DNA of 64,000 bases, taken from NCBI RefSeq assembly GCF_036370855.1, contig NC_088099.1, positions 151,175,517 to 151,239,516 on the forward strand, written 5' to 3'. Within the stretch, counting starts at the first letter, position 1. The number at the start of each line of letters is the position of its first letter. Origin of the DNA: Dromaius novaehollandiae (Eukaryota; Chordata; Aves; Casuariiformes; Dromaiidae). The translations under genes were made by a program, and so were the position numbers. Shown here one piece after another: positions 41,554-52,400 of the stretch. The notes beneath the pieces were generated by a model. It made no database searches. It saw only the letters and a list, made by a program, of their open reading frames with translations, and was not told where the DNA came from.

Positions 41554-41601
41554 GTTAACAGCTGTCAACAACTGTTAACAAATTATTGTTAACAGCTATT
41601 A
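41554..41601. repeat. GTTAACAG inverted and direct repeats
   Basis: GTTAACAG at 41554-41561 pairs with CTGTTAAC at 41572-41579. A further GTTAACAGCT follows close downstream. The first copy contains the E-box CAGCTG. It lies within KCNV1 intron 2; any function is unknown. Confidence 0.55.
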
Positions 41602-42621
41602 CAAAAAATGGGTGGCAGGGCCTCTTGCAAAGCAACTGTTTTCAGCGTCTACTGTAATAAAATTATCATGAAGCAAAACAAACTCATTGACAGATTGGAT
41701 CACATTAGCTTCCTTTCAACTGCTTTCTAAGGAACAGCTATGCACCAAAATAGACATAATTTGCAGTAGGGGAGTATGGTAAGATACTTCCCAAACCACT
41801 ATCGTTATTCTAGGGAGCCTTAAGGCTACTCCCTGCCATTGGTAGGTGGGTTTACCTCACTTCAGGGGAACAAAAAGCGAGAGAAACATGCTGCTGTCAC
41901 GTACTATACAGCTCACCAGAGTGGGGCCAATTCACAAAGATGGTGGAGAATGTCCTCCACGAAATGGAGAAGCATCACCCTATTCCCTTCATGCCAGAGA
42001 ACCCTGCAAGCATTGAATGCCATGTAAGAGTGATCACCACCATCTTCAGAACAGGCCAATATTACCAGATGGGACAGAGACCATGATTTACTCTCATGGC
42101 CCTGATTCTTCAAAGCTGAACTTTTCTCCTGTCAAATGCAGTGCCATATTCAGCACCAATTTAAATGGGAACATAACTAGAGTCATTTTGAAAATGCCAA
42201 GCACTGGATAACCTCACAGGATGGACAAGTGTTGGGGGATTATGGCTGTTATTGTGTCATATATCCAGGTATGCACATGCCATGAGATAGTAATAAAAAG
42301 GGAAGGGGAATCTAACCCTTTCCAACTTCTTCTGATAAATTCTCACTTGAACATGTCACGTTTTATGTCTTCCCTATACCACTCCAAGGGAGGGAATAGC
42401 AGTGTTCTCACTCTGAAACGCACTCCGCCTTCCACCCATCTTCTGCTTGCTGCTCACCCGTACATCTCCTGACCTGTGCGGAGCACTCAGACACGAAGGC
42501 TCCCACGCTTACTGAGGGGTGAACTCTGATTAGCACTTCCAGTCTGTGCTGCAGGTAAGTCCAATTCAGTGAGCAGTTCCCACCTGTCCTCACCATATAA
42601 TACAGATACCAAAGTGTTTAA

Positions 42622-42663
42622 GATGGCCAGAAAGGCCATCAATCCTTCGGTCAGAAGGATTGA
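42622..42663. repeat. Two abutting perfect inverted repeats
   Basis: Hairpin A has 7-base arms GATGGCC (42622-42628) and GGCCATC (42634-42640) with a 5-base loop. Hairpin B has 10-base arms TCAATCCTTC (42639-42648) and GAAGGATTGA (42654-42663), also with a 5-base loop. They share two bases. They lie about 550 bp into KCNV1 intron 2 and would fold in either strand's RNA. Confidence 0.75.
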
Positions 42664-43208
42664 TTTAATTTAAACAAATTTCTTGGAATATTCTCTACCC
42701 AATAGAGTCTAATTGTTTTGAGGGTCTAAGATGTAGACAAAATCATGATATTTCTTTGTATACTCTTTTAATGAAACACACTGTGCTAGGTAATTATAAG
42801 CTGTCATTAGTGGGCTTTTGATCATATAAAAAGTGTGGGACAACAGTCACTTATTGTTTCTTCCTGTGTTTCCTTCCTAACTGAATCAACTTAAACGAAT
42901 ATTTGTAAATAAAACATTGGTGAACAATTTAAAGTGTGTAACTTTGGGGTCTGTTTTTTAAGTGTTCTGTGCAAAGAATATACACCGGCTTTATGGAGAA
43001 CTAAAAGTTAATTGAGAAGTCATTCTCCACTGCCATTCAATTATTGATGTCCAAAAATAAAAAAATAAAATTTCTGCAAGACATTATTGCTAACATTAGA
43101 TTGTGTAAATTGGTTACGCAGAAATACACACAAAATGGGGGACTTGACTCAGGGGCATCTGTTATAGATAGCAACAACTAGAAGTATCACTGCCATGGCT
43201 GAAAGTAC

Positions 43209-43735
43209 CTGTTGAATGTCTTCCCAGCTTCAACATCCGCAGGGCTCTGAGCAGTCTCAGCACTTGGACAATACGCCCCACATTTTCCAGTTCTTGGGAG
43301 CTCTCCCCACCACATAAACTCTCTACTAGCAGGGTGATGTAGAAAGGTAAAATAGCAAGGAGGTCTATGATGTTTGCCACACTCCTTAGGAAGCGACACC
43401 GATCCCGCGTACATAACAATCTCAGAACAAACTCCACAGTGAACCACGCAATGCACAGGTACTCTAGGGCATCCAGTAGTGGTGGTGACAGCCAGCTTAG
43501 CTCTACTGAAATCAAAGCCATGTTGGCAATGGACACAACAACAAAAGCCATGGATAGAGTACCAAAAGTCCTGGCTGCTGCAGAAGAGCCAGGCTTTTCC
43601 AAAACTTCCCAAAGCTTCTGTCTGACATTGGGACACAGACTACCAGAAAAGTCCTCTTCTTCGTCTTGGGCATCCAGTTCTTCTGCATCTTTCTTGATGT
43701 CTAACGCTTCACTCAGCTCCTTCCTCCTGAAGTAC
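43209..43735 (-). CDS. KCNV1: KCNV1 coding exon 2 (S1-S4 voltage-sensor region)
   Basis: Residues 162-336 plus parts of both split codons. A TTCCTGGACAG acceptor ends at 43736 and the donor is GTACTT at 43208. The exon starts YFRRKELSEALD, followed by an acidic linker (about residues 177-190, DEEED). S1 is at about 217-239, S2 at 250-269, S3 at 281-300 and S4 at 313-331. S4 carries R315, R321, R324, R327 and K330 at mostly three-residue spacing, as in a voltage sensor. The intron to exon 1 is 1,867 bp; the intron to exon 3 is 6,060 bp. The reading frame is open throughout with no damage. GTACTT is a weaker donor than the other two in the gene, but the frame and protein continue exactly into exon 3. 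Confidence 0.95.
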
Positions 43736-45602
43736 CTGTCCAGGAACCCCCCCAAAGAGAATTTTAATACTGACATGGATATGTTTTTTCTTATCCTCTA
43801 CTATGTGAGGCATAAGAACACACACGAAAGTAGACCTTAAAGGAACTCAGAAAATCCTGATGTCAAACATGGGGTTGAGCATTTTATTTATTCAAGAACC
43901 TATAGCATGTTCCCACTGACTTGATGTTCCTGTTCCTCCACTTCACATCAGTGACAGTTTGTATGTGCAGAGTATTTCTATAAAACTAGACTAGACCAAA
44001 GATATAATCTGCATTTATTCTGGTTGGGTGTTATTTATATGGGTAGTGTTGACTACAGTAGGATTAGGTGCATGATTAACATATTCTTGTAAGCAATCCT
44101 GGCCTAATGAGACCCTATGTTTCTAAATTGTCTTCAATTTTATGAAATATTTTGCATTTTTATTACATTGGTATATATCTGCAATGCTAAAAGGAAAGGT
44201 ATAATAAAAGCTATGCAGTTTATGTACGAAGTTCTGATCAATACACACTAAGATGGCAAAACATGTTATCTTACTTTCTTCAAATATTTAGATCCTCACA
44301 CAACAGCGTGCAAACATCTTCACCTTTCCTGAGCAAATACTTCACACTGTAAATGCACAGCTAAGTGCTTTGTTAGAGTAAGGATATATTTATGGAACAG
44401 TTTCATGAAACAAGGACATTCCTAAAGTACAGTGAAAAACTCCTTTTTTTATATATGTATGTTTCTTGACTGCTGCAGATGTCAAGCCTCAGACCAAGGG
44501 GCTAGGCAATTTTGCCTTCATTTGATGCACATTTACCCTTGCATATGCTGGAAAGATGTGTAGCAAATCGTACCACCAAAGAAGCAGGAACTTTCAGTTA
44601 CACCCACAGGGGATGGAAGAAAGAGGTCAATACCAGGATCCAGCTCTCTCAGCTGCATAACTGGACCATGCTGGGGTAGGATATGTCTGGCAGCCTTTTG
44701 TGGGCTTGTTTGTTTCTCTTTCTAAAAATAATTTTGACACAGGTGCTTTAGATAAATAGCATTCATACTCTTTAGAGAATTCATTTCCTTGACACTAACA
44801 AATAAATCAGTAATACTAAAAAGGAGGCGGAGGGAAGAAAAAAATATTAACTGCAAATAGAATTAGCAGAAACATCCTGGGGGTGGCTCAGTCAAACCCA
44901 CCTTGTTTCTGAGCTGTCTGTTACAATTTGTCTCCAGTGAGCCGTGTTCCCGCTGCTGCTGCCCCCTCCCTGTAAGCTGCTACATCCATGTGCGATGCTT
45001 CCCATCAGGGCTGTTGGCTCCTCCTGGAGCCATGCCACCCACACGCAGCCTGGCAGGTGACCACCCCCCTTCCGCCTCCCCAGCTGGGACCTGACGATCC
45101 TCCAGCAGGGCAAGTGCAGGGTGGGGAGGCTCCAAACCCTAGTGGCTCCAGGGCTGATCCACATCCAATCCCCTCTGCCTACTACTTCCCAAAGCTGGAT
45201 GACACTGCAAGGACACCCCTGCTTCCACAACCTTTCCTCTTTCTGGCAACGTCCCTTTCCATTCTGAGCTTCCAGTACCAGTCTGAAGGTGGATACAGAC
45301 CCTGCTCCTGACAGGCTCTCACCATCTTGCACCCATTGCCAACTTGTCCCTCACAGTAAATAAAAGTCACTAGGGATCTCACCCAGCACACTTCCTCCCA
45401 TTTCCTATGCCCATCCACCTCTGAAGTAGGATTTCAGTGCTGAATTCATCCAGCATTGGGCATTACACCTCTATCTTTTCCTAATGCTCCGCCACCTCAC
45501 CTTCCCCATGCTGCTGGATCTCTCACCTGACTGTCCCCACGAGCAAAGTCACCACCGAGCTCATCCAGCCCACACTCCCGCACTTCTTTTCCCAGAACTC
45601 AC
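43736..45602 (-). other. KCNV1: KCNV1 intron 1 (1,867 bp, between coding exons 1 and 2)
   Basis: Bounded by GTGAGT (45602) and CAG (43736). The part near exon 1 (about 44.9-45.5 kb) is pyrimidine- and GC-rich on the plus strand and gives overlapping open frames on both strands. None has a recognisable domain. No mobile element was recognised. Confidence 0.85.
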
Positions 45603-46084
45603 CGGTCTCGGCAGCAGGAATCGATGCTGAGCTCATCCAGCCCCCAGTACTGGATCTCTTGCAGGAAGGAGAGTGCACAGAGCTGCTCCATCACATGCAA
45701 TCTCCCTGTCTGGTAGTAATTCAGGATGTAGTGAAACGCCTGTGAGCTCCGGTCAAAGAAATACTCATTCTCCACTAGGTTGGCATCATCACAGAGCTCG
45801 AGAAGGCCAGAGGCCACATCCCGGGCAGCAGAGACCACTACGGCCAGTTTGCCAAGGCGGGTGTCAGGGTAGCAAGACAAAGTTTGCTGGGACATCACAA
45901 AGCGGCTGCCTCCTACATTGATAGTAAAGCAGTCCAAGGAGGGAATGACCTTCTGAAGCAAGGGCCCCTGCTCTTCCTCGCTGGAGAAAACACTGGAGTC
46001 CAGGGAGCCCAGGGACGTGCTATTCCCTTGTTCCTCCAGGGATGCTTGGGAAGAAAGAGACATGCAGCAGGGAGGCGACTTCAT
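45603..46084 (-). CDS. KCNV1: KCNV1 coding exon 1 (Kv8.1 N-terminus and T1 domain)
   Basis: Residues 1-161 of a silent voltage-gated potassium channel subunit. Kv8.1 does not conduct alone; it co-assembles mainly with Kv2 subunits in the neuronal plasma membrane and alters their gating. The acidic N-terminus contains LGSLDSSVFSSEEE, and the T1 domain starts at about residue 51 (DCFTINVGGSRF). H130, C136, C157 and C158 form the HX5CX20CC zinc motif of non-Kv1 T1 domains. The exon ends within an Arg codon (CG|G) before a GTGAGT donor (45602-45597). I chose the ATG at 46082-46084 because a good acceptor (TTTTCAATCCAG) ends at 46116. The in-frame upstream ATG at 46130-46132 would then be intronic. 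A third in-frame Met lies seven codons downstream and cannot be excluded. The ending ELSIDSCCRDR matches what I know of vertebrate KCNV1, so the identification is very secure. Confidence 0.95.
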
Positions 46085-46599
46085 CCTGTAGCTGCCAGCA
46101 GCAGCCCACACTCTCCTGGATTGAAAACACAACAGAGCTGCAGAGAATATAGCCCCGCTGGGGGTGGGCCGGGCCAGCTTGTGAGTGTGCTACTTTCAGA
46201 TGCTTTCTTTACTGTCCCAGGGGCATAGCGCTGTCCCCACTTCCTCCAGGTGATGTCTCCATCTGAGACAGAGGTGAAGCAGGGTGCTGAACAGCTCAAC
46301 ACTATCTATACCTGTGATGAGAGGGAAGTAATAATGATACCTGAGACAATTCCACCTCGCTCTCCCTGCGCTGCCGGCCAACTGGAAGTGCCTGGCACCA
46401 TCTGCCAGCGCTGACCCACGAGGCCCTTCCACTTCAGCGTTAATCTCTAACAGCTTGATCCAGCGCCTGATGAAGCCAAGTGTGAACGAAACACAATAAA
46501 ACAAAACGCTGGCTGCAGCATGGTCCCCGAATCGGGCCCTAAAGCCGCTAGACAGCAGGTAGGTGAGGTGCTGCACCAAGCAGCAGCAGTGCCCCTCAC

Positions 46600-46990
46600 T
46601 TGCATGGCACAGCCGCGCCCCACACCCCTTCCTCTGGGGCCACCTGCCCCACAGCCCTCCCACCCCTGAGCTGGGCTGTGCTCCACAGCCTGCCCCCACC
46701 CACCCCACAGCACCCTCCTCACTGGCCCCATGGCCTGCCCCACTGCGGGCACCCTCCACCTGCCCTGCAGCACTCTCCTACCTGAGCCCCCACCCTGCCC
46801 CACAGCACCCTCCTCCCGGAGCCTGCCCTACTGTGTGCCCCCTCCACCTGCCCCACAGGCTTCTCCTCTGCCAGTCCCCCAGTGCCCTCCTCCCTTTGCC
46901 CTGCCCCTCTGCCAGCCCCACAGCACCCTCCACCACCTTGCACTCAGCCACCCCACAGCCTCTGCTCCACCTGCCCCACCGCACCCTCCT
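46600..46990. repeat. Degenerate C-rich tandem repeats in the putative KCNV1 5' UTR intron
   Basis: The plus strand repeatedly shows variants of CTGCCCCACAGCACCCTCC (for example near 46700, 46795 and 46915), with related Pro/Ala/Thr-coding runs between them. Unit lengths are irregular, so this is a decayed minisatellite. The KCNV1 sense strand is correspondingly G-rich with many GGGG and GGGGCAGG runs that could form G-quadruplexes. The long open frames here on both strands are a by-product of the stop-poor composition. Confidence 0.6.
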
Positions 46991-47600
46991 CTCGAGCCCC
47001 ACAACCTCCCCCCGCGCCCCCCAGCAGCGGGCAGCGGCCGCCGCCCTCGCACTTCGCCGGGCGCCGCTCCCGAAGTTGCCCGCGCCGCCGCCGCCGCCGC
47101 CGCCTCCCCGCCGCTCCCCCTCCGGGCCGTCCGGCCCCTCCGCTGCTGCCCCCGCCCGGCCCCGCCGCGGAGCGCGGGGAGCCGCCGCGCCGCGCCGCGC
47201 CTTACCTGCCGCTGCCGCTGCCGCTGCCGCCGCTGCCGCCGGGGCCGCCGGGGCCGCCCGCCGCCCCCTCGGAGCCTCCCCCCGCCCGCTGCCCCGGCTC
47301 CAAACTTCGGGCAGCGCCGGAGCGCCTCCCTCGCGGGTCACGCGCGGCGGGGGAGCGAGGGCGGGCGCGTGTCCCCCGCCGGCGCCGCGCCGCCCTGGCC
47401 CGGCCCGGCCCGGCCCGGCGAGGCAGCTCCCGCCGGCGGCGGCACCGACCACGCCGCGCTGCGCCGCGCCGTCAGTGCCCCGCGGAGCGGCCCCGCGGCG
47501 GCGGAACCGGCGGGCAGCGCGGCCGGGCACGGTGCCGTGGGCTCCTCCGGGTGGCCGAGCAGATTCAGACCCCGAACGCGCGCTTCTGCGAGTAAGTTCA
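46990..47600. promoter_or_regulatory. CpG island, probable KCNV1 promoter, possibly bidirectional
   Basis: This is the only long CpG-dense stretch in the window. It includes a (GCC)7 tract at 47084-47104, a CTGCCG/CCGCTG-rich tract at about 47206-47245 and GGCCC repeats at 47397-47419. It lies about 1 kb upstream of the KCNV1 start codon, as expected of a CpG-island promoter. I see no convincing TATA box, which is usual for this class. Consensus donors point away from it on both strands: GTAAGG on minus at 47205-47200 and GTAAGT on plus at 47592-47597. The promoter role is inferred from composition and position. Confidence 0.7.
47206..47560 (-). other. KCNV1: Candidate non-coding first exon of KCNV1
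   Basis: On the minus strand a GCAG|GTAAGG donor occupies 47205-47200 inside the CpG island. Joining it to the acceptor ending at 46116 would give a 1,090-bp 5' UTR intron and leave 31 bases of UTR (46115-46085) before the chosen ATG. The upstream boundary (47560) is only the approximate edge of the CpG-dense sequence, because the transcription start is not visible. This is inferred from splice-site consensus and position; transcript data would be needed to confirm it. Confidence 0.45.
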
Positions 47601-48334
47601 CGGAATTATTTTGAAGACCCCCCTCCAACACTGTTCCTGTGCATGATTAAAAAGAAAAGATGTATCGCCGTTTATTCCCGTCACCAGTCACGCAAGTAAA
47701 ACAGTCATTGTAGAGGCCAGGCGATGCACATGGAAGTGTGCATTTTAACTTAGATGCGTTGAGTCTTTTTTCAGAAATACTCTGGAATATTTTTTGCACC
47801 TTCCTGTGTTGACTTTGCAACTCCTCAGTAAAGGAGTGCAATAGTTATATCTGCCCCTGTTACTATTTTGCCTCTTCTAATAGGAAACAATTATTTCTGG
47901 CAAATTATAGATGATTCACTTTGCAGACTTGCTTTTTTGCTGCCTGTTATTCTGAGCTAAGGTAGGCAGCTGTCTCTTGCCTACCCATGCTGCATTTTCG
48001 AGGAAGCAAAGGAAGTACTTTTTTACTTACCTGCCAGGAGGTAAAATTCTGTAGCACACAAAATGCGGCTTTGTATGTCATGCCATAGACTTTTAATCAC
48101 CCGTCACTTGAATTACCTACAACTGTGTACAATTACACATTGCTTAGATTTATTTCACAGAGCTTTTCTAACAGTTCGTCTTTTGGGTAATCCTCTGTAC
48201 TTTAAATGAAGATTAACCAAATATTTCCTGCATTGCGACATAGCAACACCTGAAGTAGTCTTTCTGTGTTTGTACTCAGCACTTAGCTGAGTAGGAATAG
48301 GAGTCTGCTCTGGTGTACTGTTCTTTCAAAAAAA

Positions 48335-48620
48335 GTTTCCACTAATTGGAAAAAATCCAGAGCAGAATGGCAAGATGTGACTTGGGAGACACGGCCCAAG
48401 GGGAAAAAGTAGGGCGGCTTAGCCTACCATGGAGGAGAATGGGTGCTATTAACAGTCTTAAAATATATAAAAGCTACTGCAGAGCTGAAGGATATAATCC
48501 GTACTCCGTGACCATGCAGGGCAAGCATAGACCTAATGGGGTTGAATGACAGCAAGGAGATTTAGAGTAATCATTAGGAGCATTTCAGTTGTGAGGATGA
48601 TGATGAGGTTGTCTGTCCCT
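48335..48620 (+). mobile_element. Old LINE (CR1/L3-like) 3' fragment
   Basis: Sequence such as AGGAGAATGGGTGCTATTAACAGTCTTAAAATATATAAAAG and CAGCAAGGAGATTTAGAGTAATCATTAGGA resembles the 3' region of diverged CR1-clade elements (the conserved 'local repeat of first and last ORF2 tail' region). It is much more decayed than the other CR1 copies. The exact family is not assigned. Confidence 0.5.
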
Positions 48621-49139
48621 GGTGGTCAAAGAACTGACTAAACAAAGCTCAATCAGGAATAACAGCAGTTTGTCATACCCTTTTCTGAAAAAAAATTGAA
48701 AAAAAATTCAGTGAATAATGGAATAAACATGAATTCATTTCTGCTCTTCCATCAAAACTCTCAGCAACTGCTGTTGTGAAGCCTACTTCCAGGTATAGCC
48801 CGCTTTTATTCTCCGTAATTGCCATTCAGTAGTGTATTCCTATGATGGATGGCACTTAAGCCAGCACTTAATTATAGGTAAAAGTAATCAAAATTAAAAA
48901 AAAATCATTAAAAAGACCATCAGTAATGAGAAATAAGTCTTTCATAACTACAAGAGGTCTTACTGAAACAGACCTGTAATTCTTCTGTCATAAAACTACT
49001 TCATCTCATTTCAGACTGCTCTTTTCAGCAGTCATTCTTTCTGTCAGCAGGAAGTACGTTTTTAGGTGTATTTTCTCCATTGGTATATATATATATCACC
49101 CTTTCTACCCTTGCTTTGGTCTTGACTTTGCTGACATAA

Positions 49140-49210
49140 CCCCCCCCCCCCCCCCCAAATTGTCAGGCCTCCTCCTTATTCCAGTGTGATACGTGATCTG
49201 AACCCCCCCC
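49140..49210. repeat. Poly-C pair (C17 and C8)
   Basis: 17 C at 49140-49156 and 8 C at 49203-49210, separated by 46 bases of ordinary sequence. A (TA)n run precedes them at 49084-49096. Confidence 0.88.
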
Positions 49211-49450
49211 GTGACTCAAGGCGGTGCTTTCGCTGTTGGTCCAGGTCCACTGGTACATTCAAGAACCTGACTAAAAGTTTTGCTTTTGTCTAGCCAAAGT
49301 GAATATCTAATTCACAGCATCATTAAAACTGTAAATAGCTTGTTCTGAAAATATTCTGATGTATAATTTTCAGCATGTGTATAAGATTTTGAGAGACTGC
49401 GTTGTTTTCTCTTTGCCCGTGTCATTTATGGAGTAATGACCACATACAGG

Positions 49451-49466
49451 TGTATATATATATATG
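49451..49466. repeat. (TA)n microsatellite
   Basis: A short run of alternating TA within GTGTATATATATATATGTC. Confidence 0.8.
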
Positions 49467-52400
49467 TCACCTCAAAGTTAAACTTTTTTCTGATTATCAA
49501 ATGTTCATGCTAGGATATTGTCTCCAAGGTGCCAGAAGTGCACTTCTCCCAAAGCCATTTGTTAAAGCCATCGTCACAGGAAATCAGCATAATCCACTGA
49601 CTTCCCTAATTGTGTCAATTCGCATCACTAGAAAATGAGGGCTAGTAGAAGGAGTTTCATAAAAAATATTCTTTAATTAGATCTGTGTGTGATGTGGTTT
49701 CTGAGCTTTTTGGTAGTTGTAAATTTAGATTTTTATTAAGAAAGAACTTTAAGAAATAATTCAGAAGAAAATGTCTCATGTGTAGCAAGGCTAAAAACCA
49801 GAAGATTTATTTTTCTGTCCTAGAGACGCAGGCAACATGGACTGCCGGTCCAGTTTACGTTTACTGGGGGACTCAGTTATTCGTTGTTCCTGCTCATTTG
49901 TATACCAGGAACCAAAGCAGCAGCTTTCATAATTTCATCATTCATTTGGCAAACCCATTCAGGCAATCATATTCTTTATTCCACTGAAGTGATGGCAAAA
50001 ATTAATTTAACAGTAAAAAGATAGAGTCATTTGGATTTATAAACTCTGCCAGTGAAGAGCTGTTTCTGAAGTGGACCACAAACATTTCCAAGGTTATTTG
50101 GCTCATGGAATTGATAACAGCAGATGGGACCAGGTTTATATAGCTGAGAGATGTGGTTCAGACTGAAGGGGTTGCACAGTACTGTATTGTCATGACAGAA
50201 ATGTCCATTATAACGGACTGATAGTGACATATGTCTGAGCTACCAGCTTTACCAGTGCTCATGTTGATATTTCACTGGTGTGATACCGCTGACTGAAGAA
50301 ACAGATTTCCTTATTTCAAGAGACTGTACAGAAAAATTTTTGCTGGAATGCTGAAATGTGAGTTACAACCCAATATGTCTGTTGTGGGAGTTGAAAAATT
50401 TGCTTTAGCAGAAAACCAGCTGTTACAGAAACCTCTTTTATGATATGTTTTCCTGGTCTCCTGTACTCCTCGTGTTGAAAGCTGTGATTTTATGACAGTT
50501 TTGTAGACCTTTTTTGCAGCTAGGATGACTGTAATACAGGAAAAAGCCAGGATGTACACTCCCAAATTTGTCCTTGTCTTTTTGAATACTGTTGATTCTG
50601 TTCTTGTAGAAGTAGCACTCCAGAATCAACAGATTTAAAGTTCCTCGGGTATCTTACGCATCATATTTGCAAATCATTAAGGTGTTTTGATTTTGTATAA
50701 TGGTCTGTATTTGGACTGTAAGACTGGAGTAGCTCTCCTGGATCTTATGTGGTAGAATAGGAGGTTAGGAAAAAAGCATGACAGGTACGACATATCTAGA
50801 AAAAACCTCCACCAGGAGTGTCTTCATAATTTCCAGCAGCACAGGGATTTGATGAACCAGAGGTTGCATCTCACCTGACATGTTTAATAACCTTTTTTGA
50901 CTTTCCAAATCCATTTTTGAACCCCTTTCTGTTTCGATGCTGTAACATTGTGGAAAGATCTCCACAGTTTAACTCTGCACTATGTGAAAGAACAATTCCT
51001 TTTGTTTGTTTGAACCTGTTACTGTGCAGTTCCTTTGAGTCTTCCTTTGTTCCGGCGCTGTGCATACTGGATAACTGGGTCTTATTCATATTTCCAACAC
51101 CATTCATGATTTTGTTGATGTCTGCCATACTGTAGTTTCTATGGAAGTGATAGGTTTCAATAATATACCTGTAAGGGGAGGCTTTTTATATGCGTCCAAG
51201 CTTTGTGAGTAATACATGACATCAAGAGTTAAAATTAATGGATTTTGATGAGCCCAATATTTCATCGTTTGTCCATTACAGACTTTGGGCTTTATGCAGG
51301 CCATTGAACCCTGAGTTTCATTACATCCCACGCTGTACATAATCCATATCATAAACTCAATTCCCTTGACATAAATTTAGCTTCCCTAAAATGATGGTGA
51401 TACTGGCTAGATTCTCTGCTGAATCCTCCCCTTTGGTTAGTACAGAAGTACAGACTCTTCGGGAGTCAGTTGTGGTTCCCTTATGGTCTAGTTATCTGAA
51501 GCCCAGCCTCTAACGTAGCCTGGGAGCTACTGTAACCTCAGTCCAGCAAGCTGAAACCTCTGATTTCTCTAGACAACCCTCTTCTGTTGCCTTGGCAAGT
51601 GAAGTAAGAGCTTATTAGAACAGCTTTATCCCAGCCAGGATTATTCTGCCTTTCTTGTCGAAATGCTGAAACCAGACAGATTTCACTCTTTTTGAGCTGG
51701 CTGAATAGAACAGACAGATCAGAAGAAGACGCGCAGTTTGGTCTAGATTGTGTGAAAACGCTTCAAGAGCAGGGAATCAGGGCTATGCTAAGAAAGCTGT
51801 TTTCAGTATCTTTGAGCACTACCCACTTTCCGAACCTTTTTATTTTCTTGCCTTTTACAATGTAGTAGGAAGTAAAAAAAGAGGTGCTGGGGAGGTAGTT
51901 CTGTAGAGCAACCTACACACATGAGCAGTTTTATTTTGAAAGTATGGGCTAACTTTACATCAACTGCCTAAGCAAGCGTTTTCATGATGTTTTCTACTGA
52001 AACTGTAATGGAAGTGGGCTTGTAATGTAAAAAACAGTTTAAGAAACAGCATAGGTAATGCTAGTCTGAATGTTACGCTACCTTTGTTTTCAGTAGATTG
52101 GCAAGGGGATTTATAAGAATTTTAAAAATTTAATTTTAGCTGCAGTGTGCCAAATATCCCAAAGTCCTCAGAGATAAATAAAACATATGCAATCAGACCT
52201 GAACATTGACCTGCCTAATGCATTTTTAAAGAGTTATTACTCCTTTCTCCTATCACAGAACAGATACAACCCAGCCAAGGAAGATTACATACAAATGTCA
52301 CGAGGAAGAATACTTTTCTTTAAATAAAGCCGTGGTTTGTTACTCTGAAGGAAAGCTTCAGTGGTTCGGTACCCAAAATAACGCCTTATTCATAAAAAAT

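Larger units (their letters stand above)
37149..43208 (-). other. KCNV1: KCNV1 intron 2 (6,060 bp)
   Basis: Bounded by GTACTT (43208) and TTTCAG (37149). No additional exon, repeat-derived gene or RNA gene was recognised in it. It contains two abutting hairpins at 42622-42663, a GTTAAC inverted repeat at 41554-41579, and locally GC-richer but non-coding patches near 37.8-38.0, 39.6-39.85 and 40.55-40.7 kb. Confidence 0.85.

Noticed and set aside
43367-43840. 157-codon plus-strand open frame
   Set aside because: Antisense shadow of KCNV1 coding exon 2.
46130-46132. Upstream in-frame ATG of KCNV1
   Set aside because: It lies upstream of a good splice acceptor ending at 46116, so it is probably intronic; the ATG at 46082-46084 gives a length near the known family length.
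46778-47530. 250-codon minus-strand Gly/Ala/Arg-rich open frame
   Set aside because: Same compositional artefact; it crosses the putative KCNV1 donor and has no known domain.
46563-47699. 378-codon plus-strand open frame (Pro/Ala-rich), the longest in the window
   Set aside because: It lies on C-rich minisatellite and CpG-island sequence; five or six frames are open there at once, no domain is visible, and it is antisense to the KCNV1 5' region.
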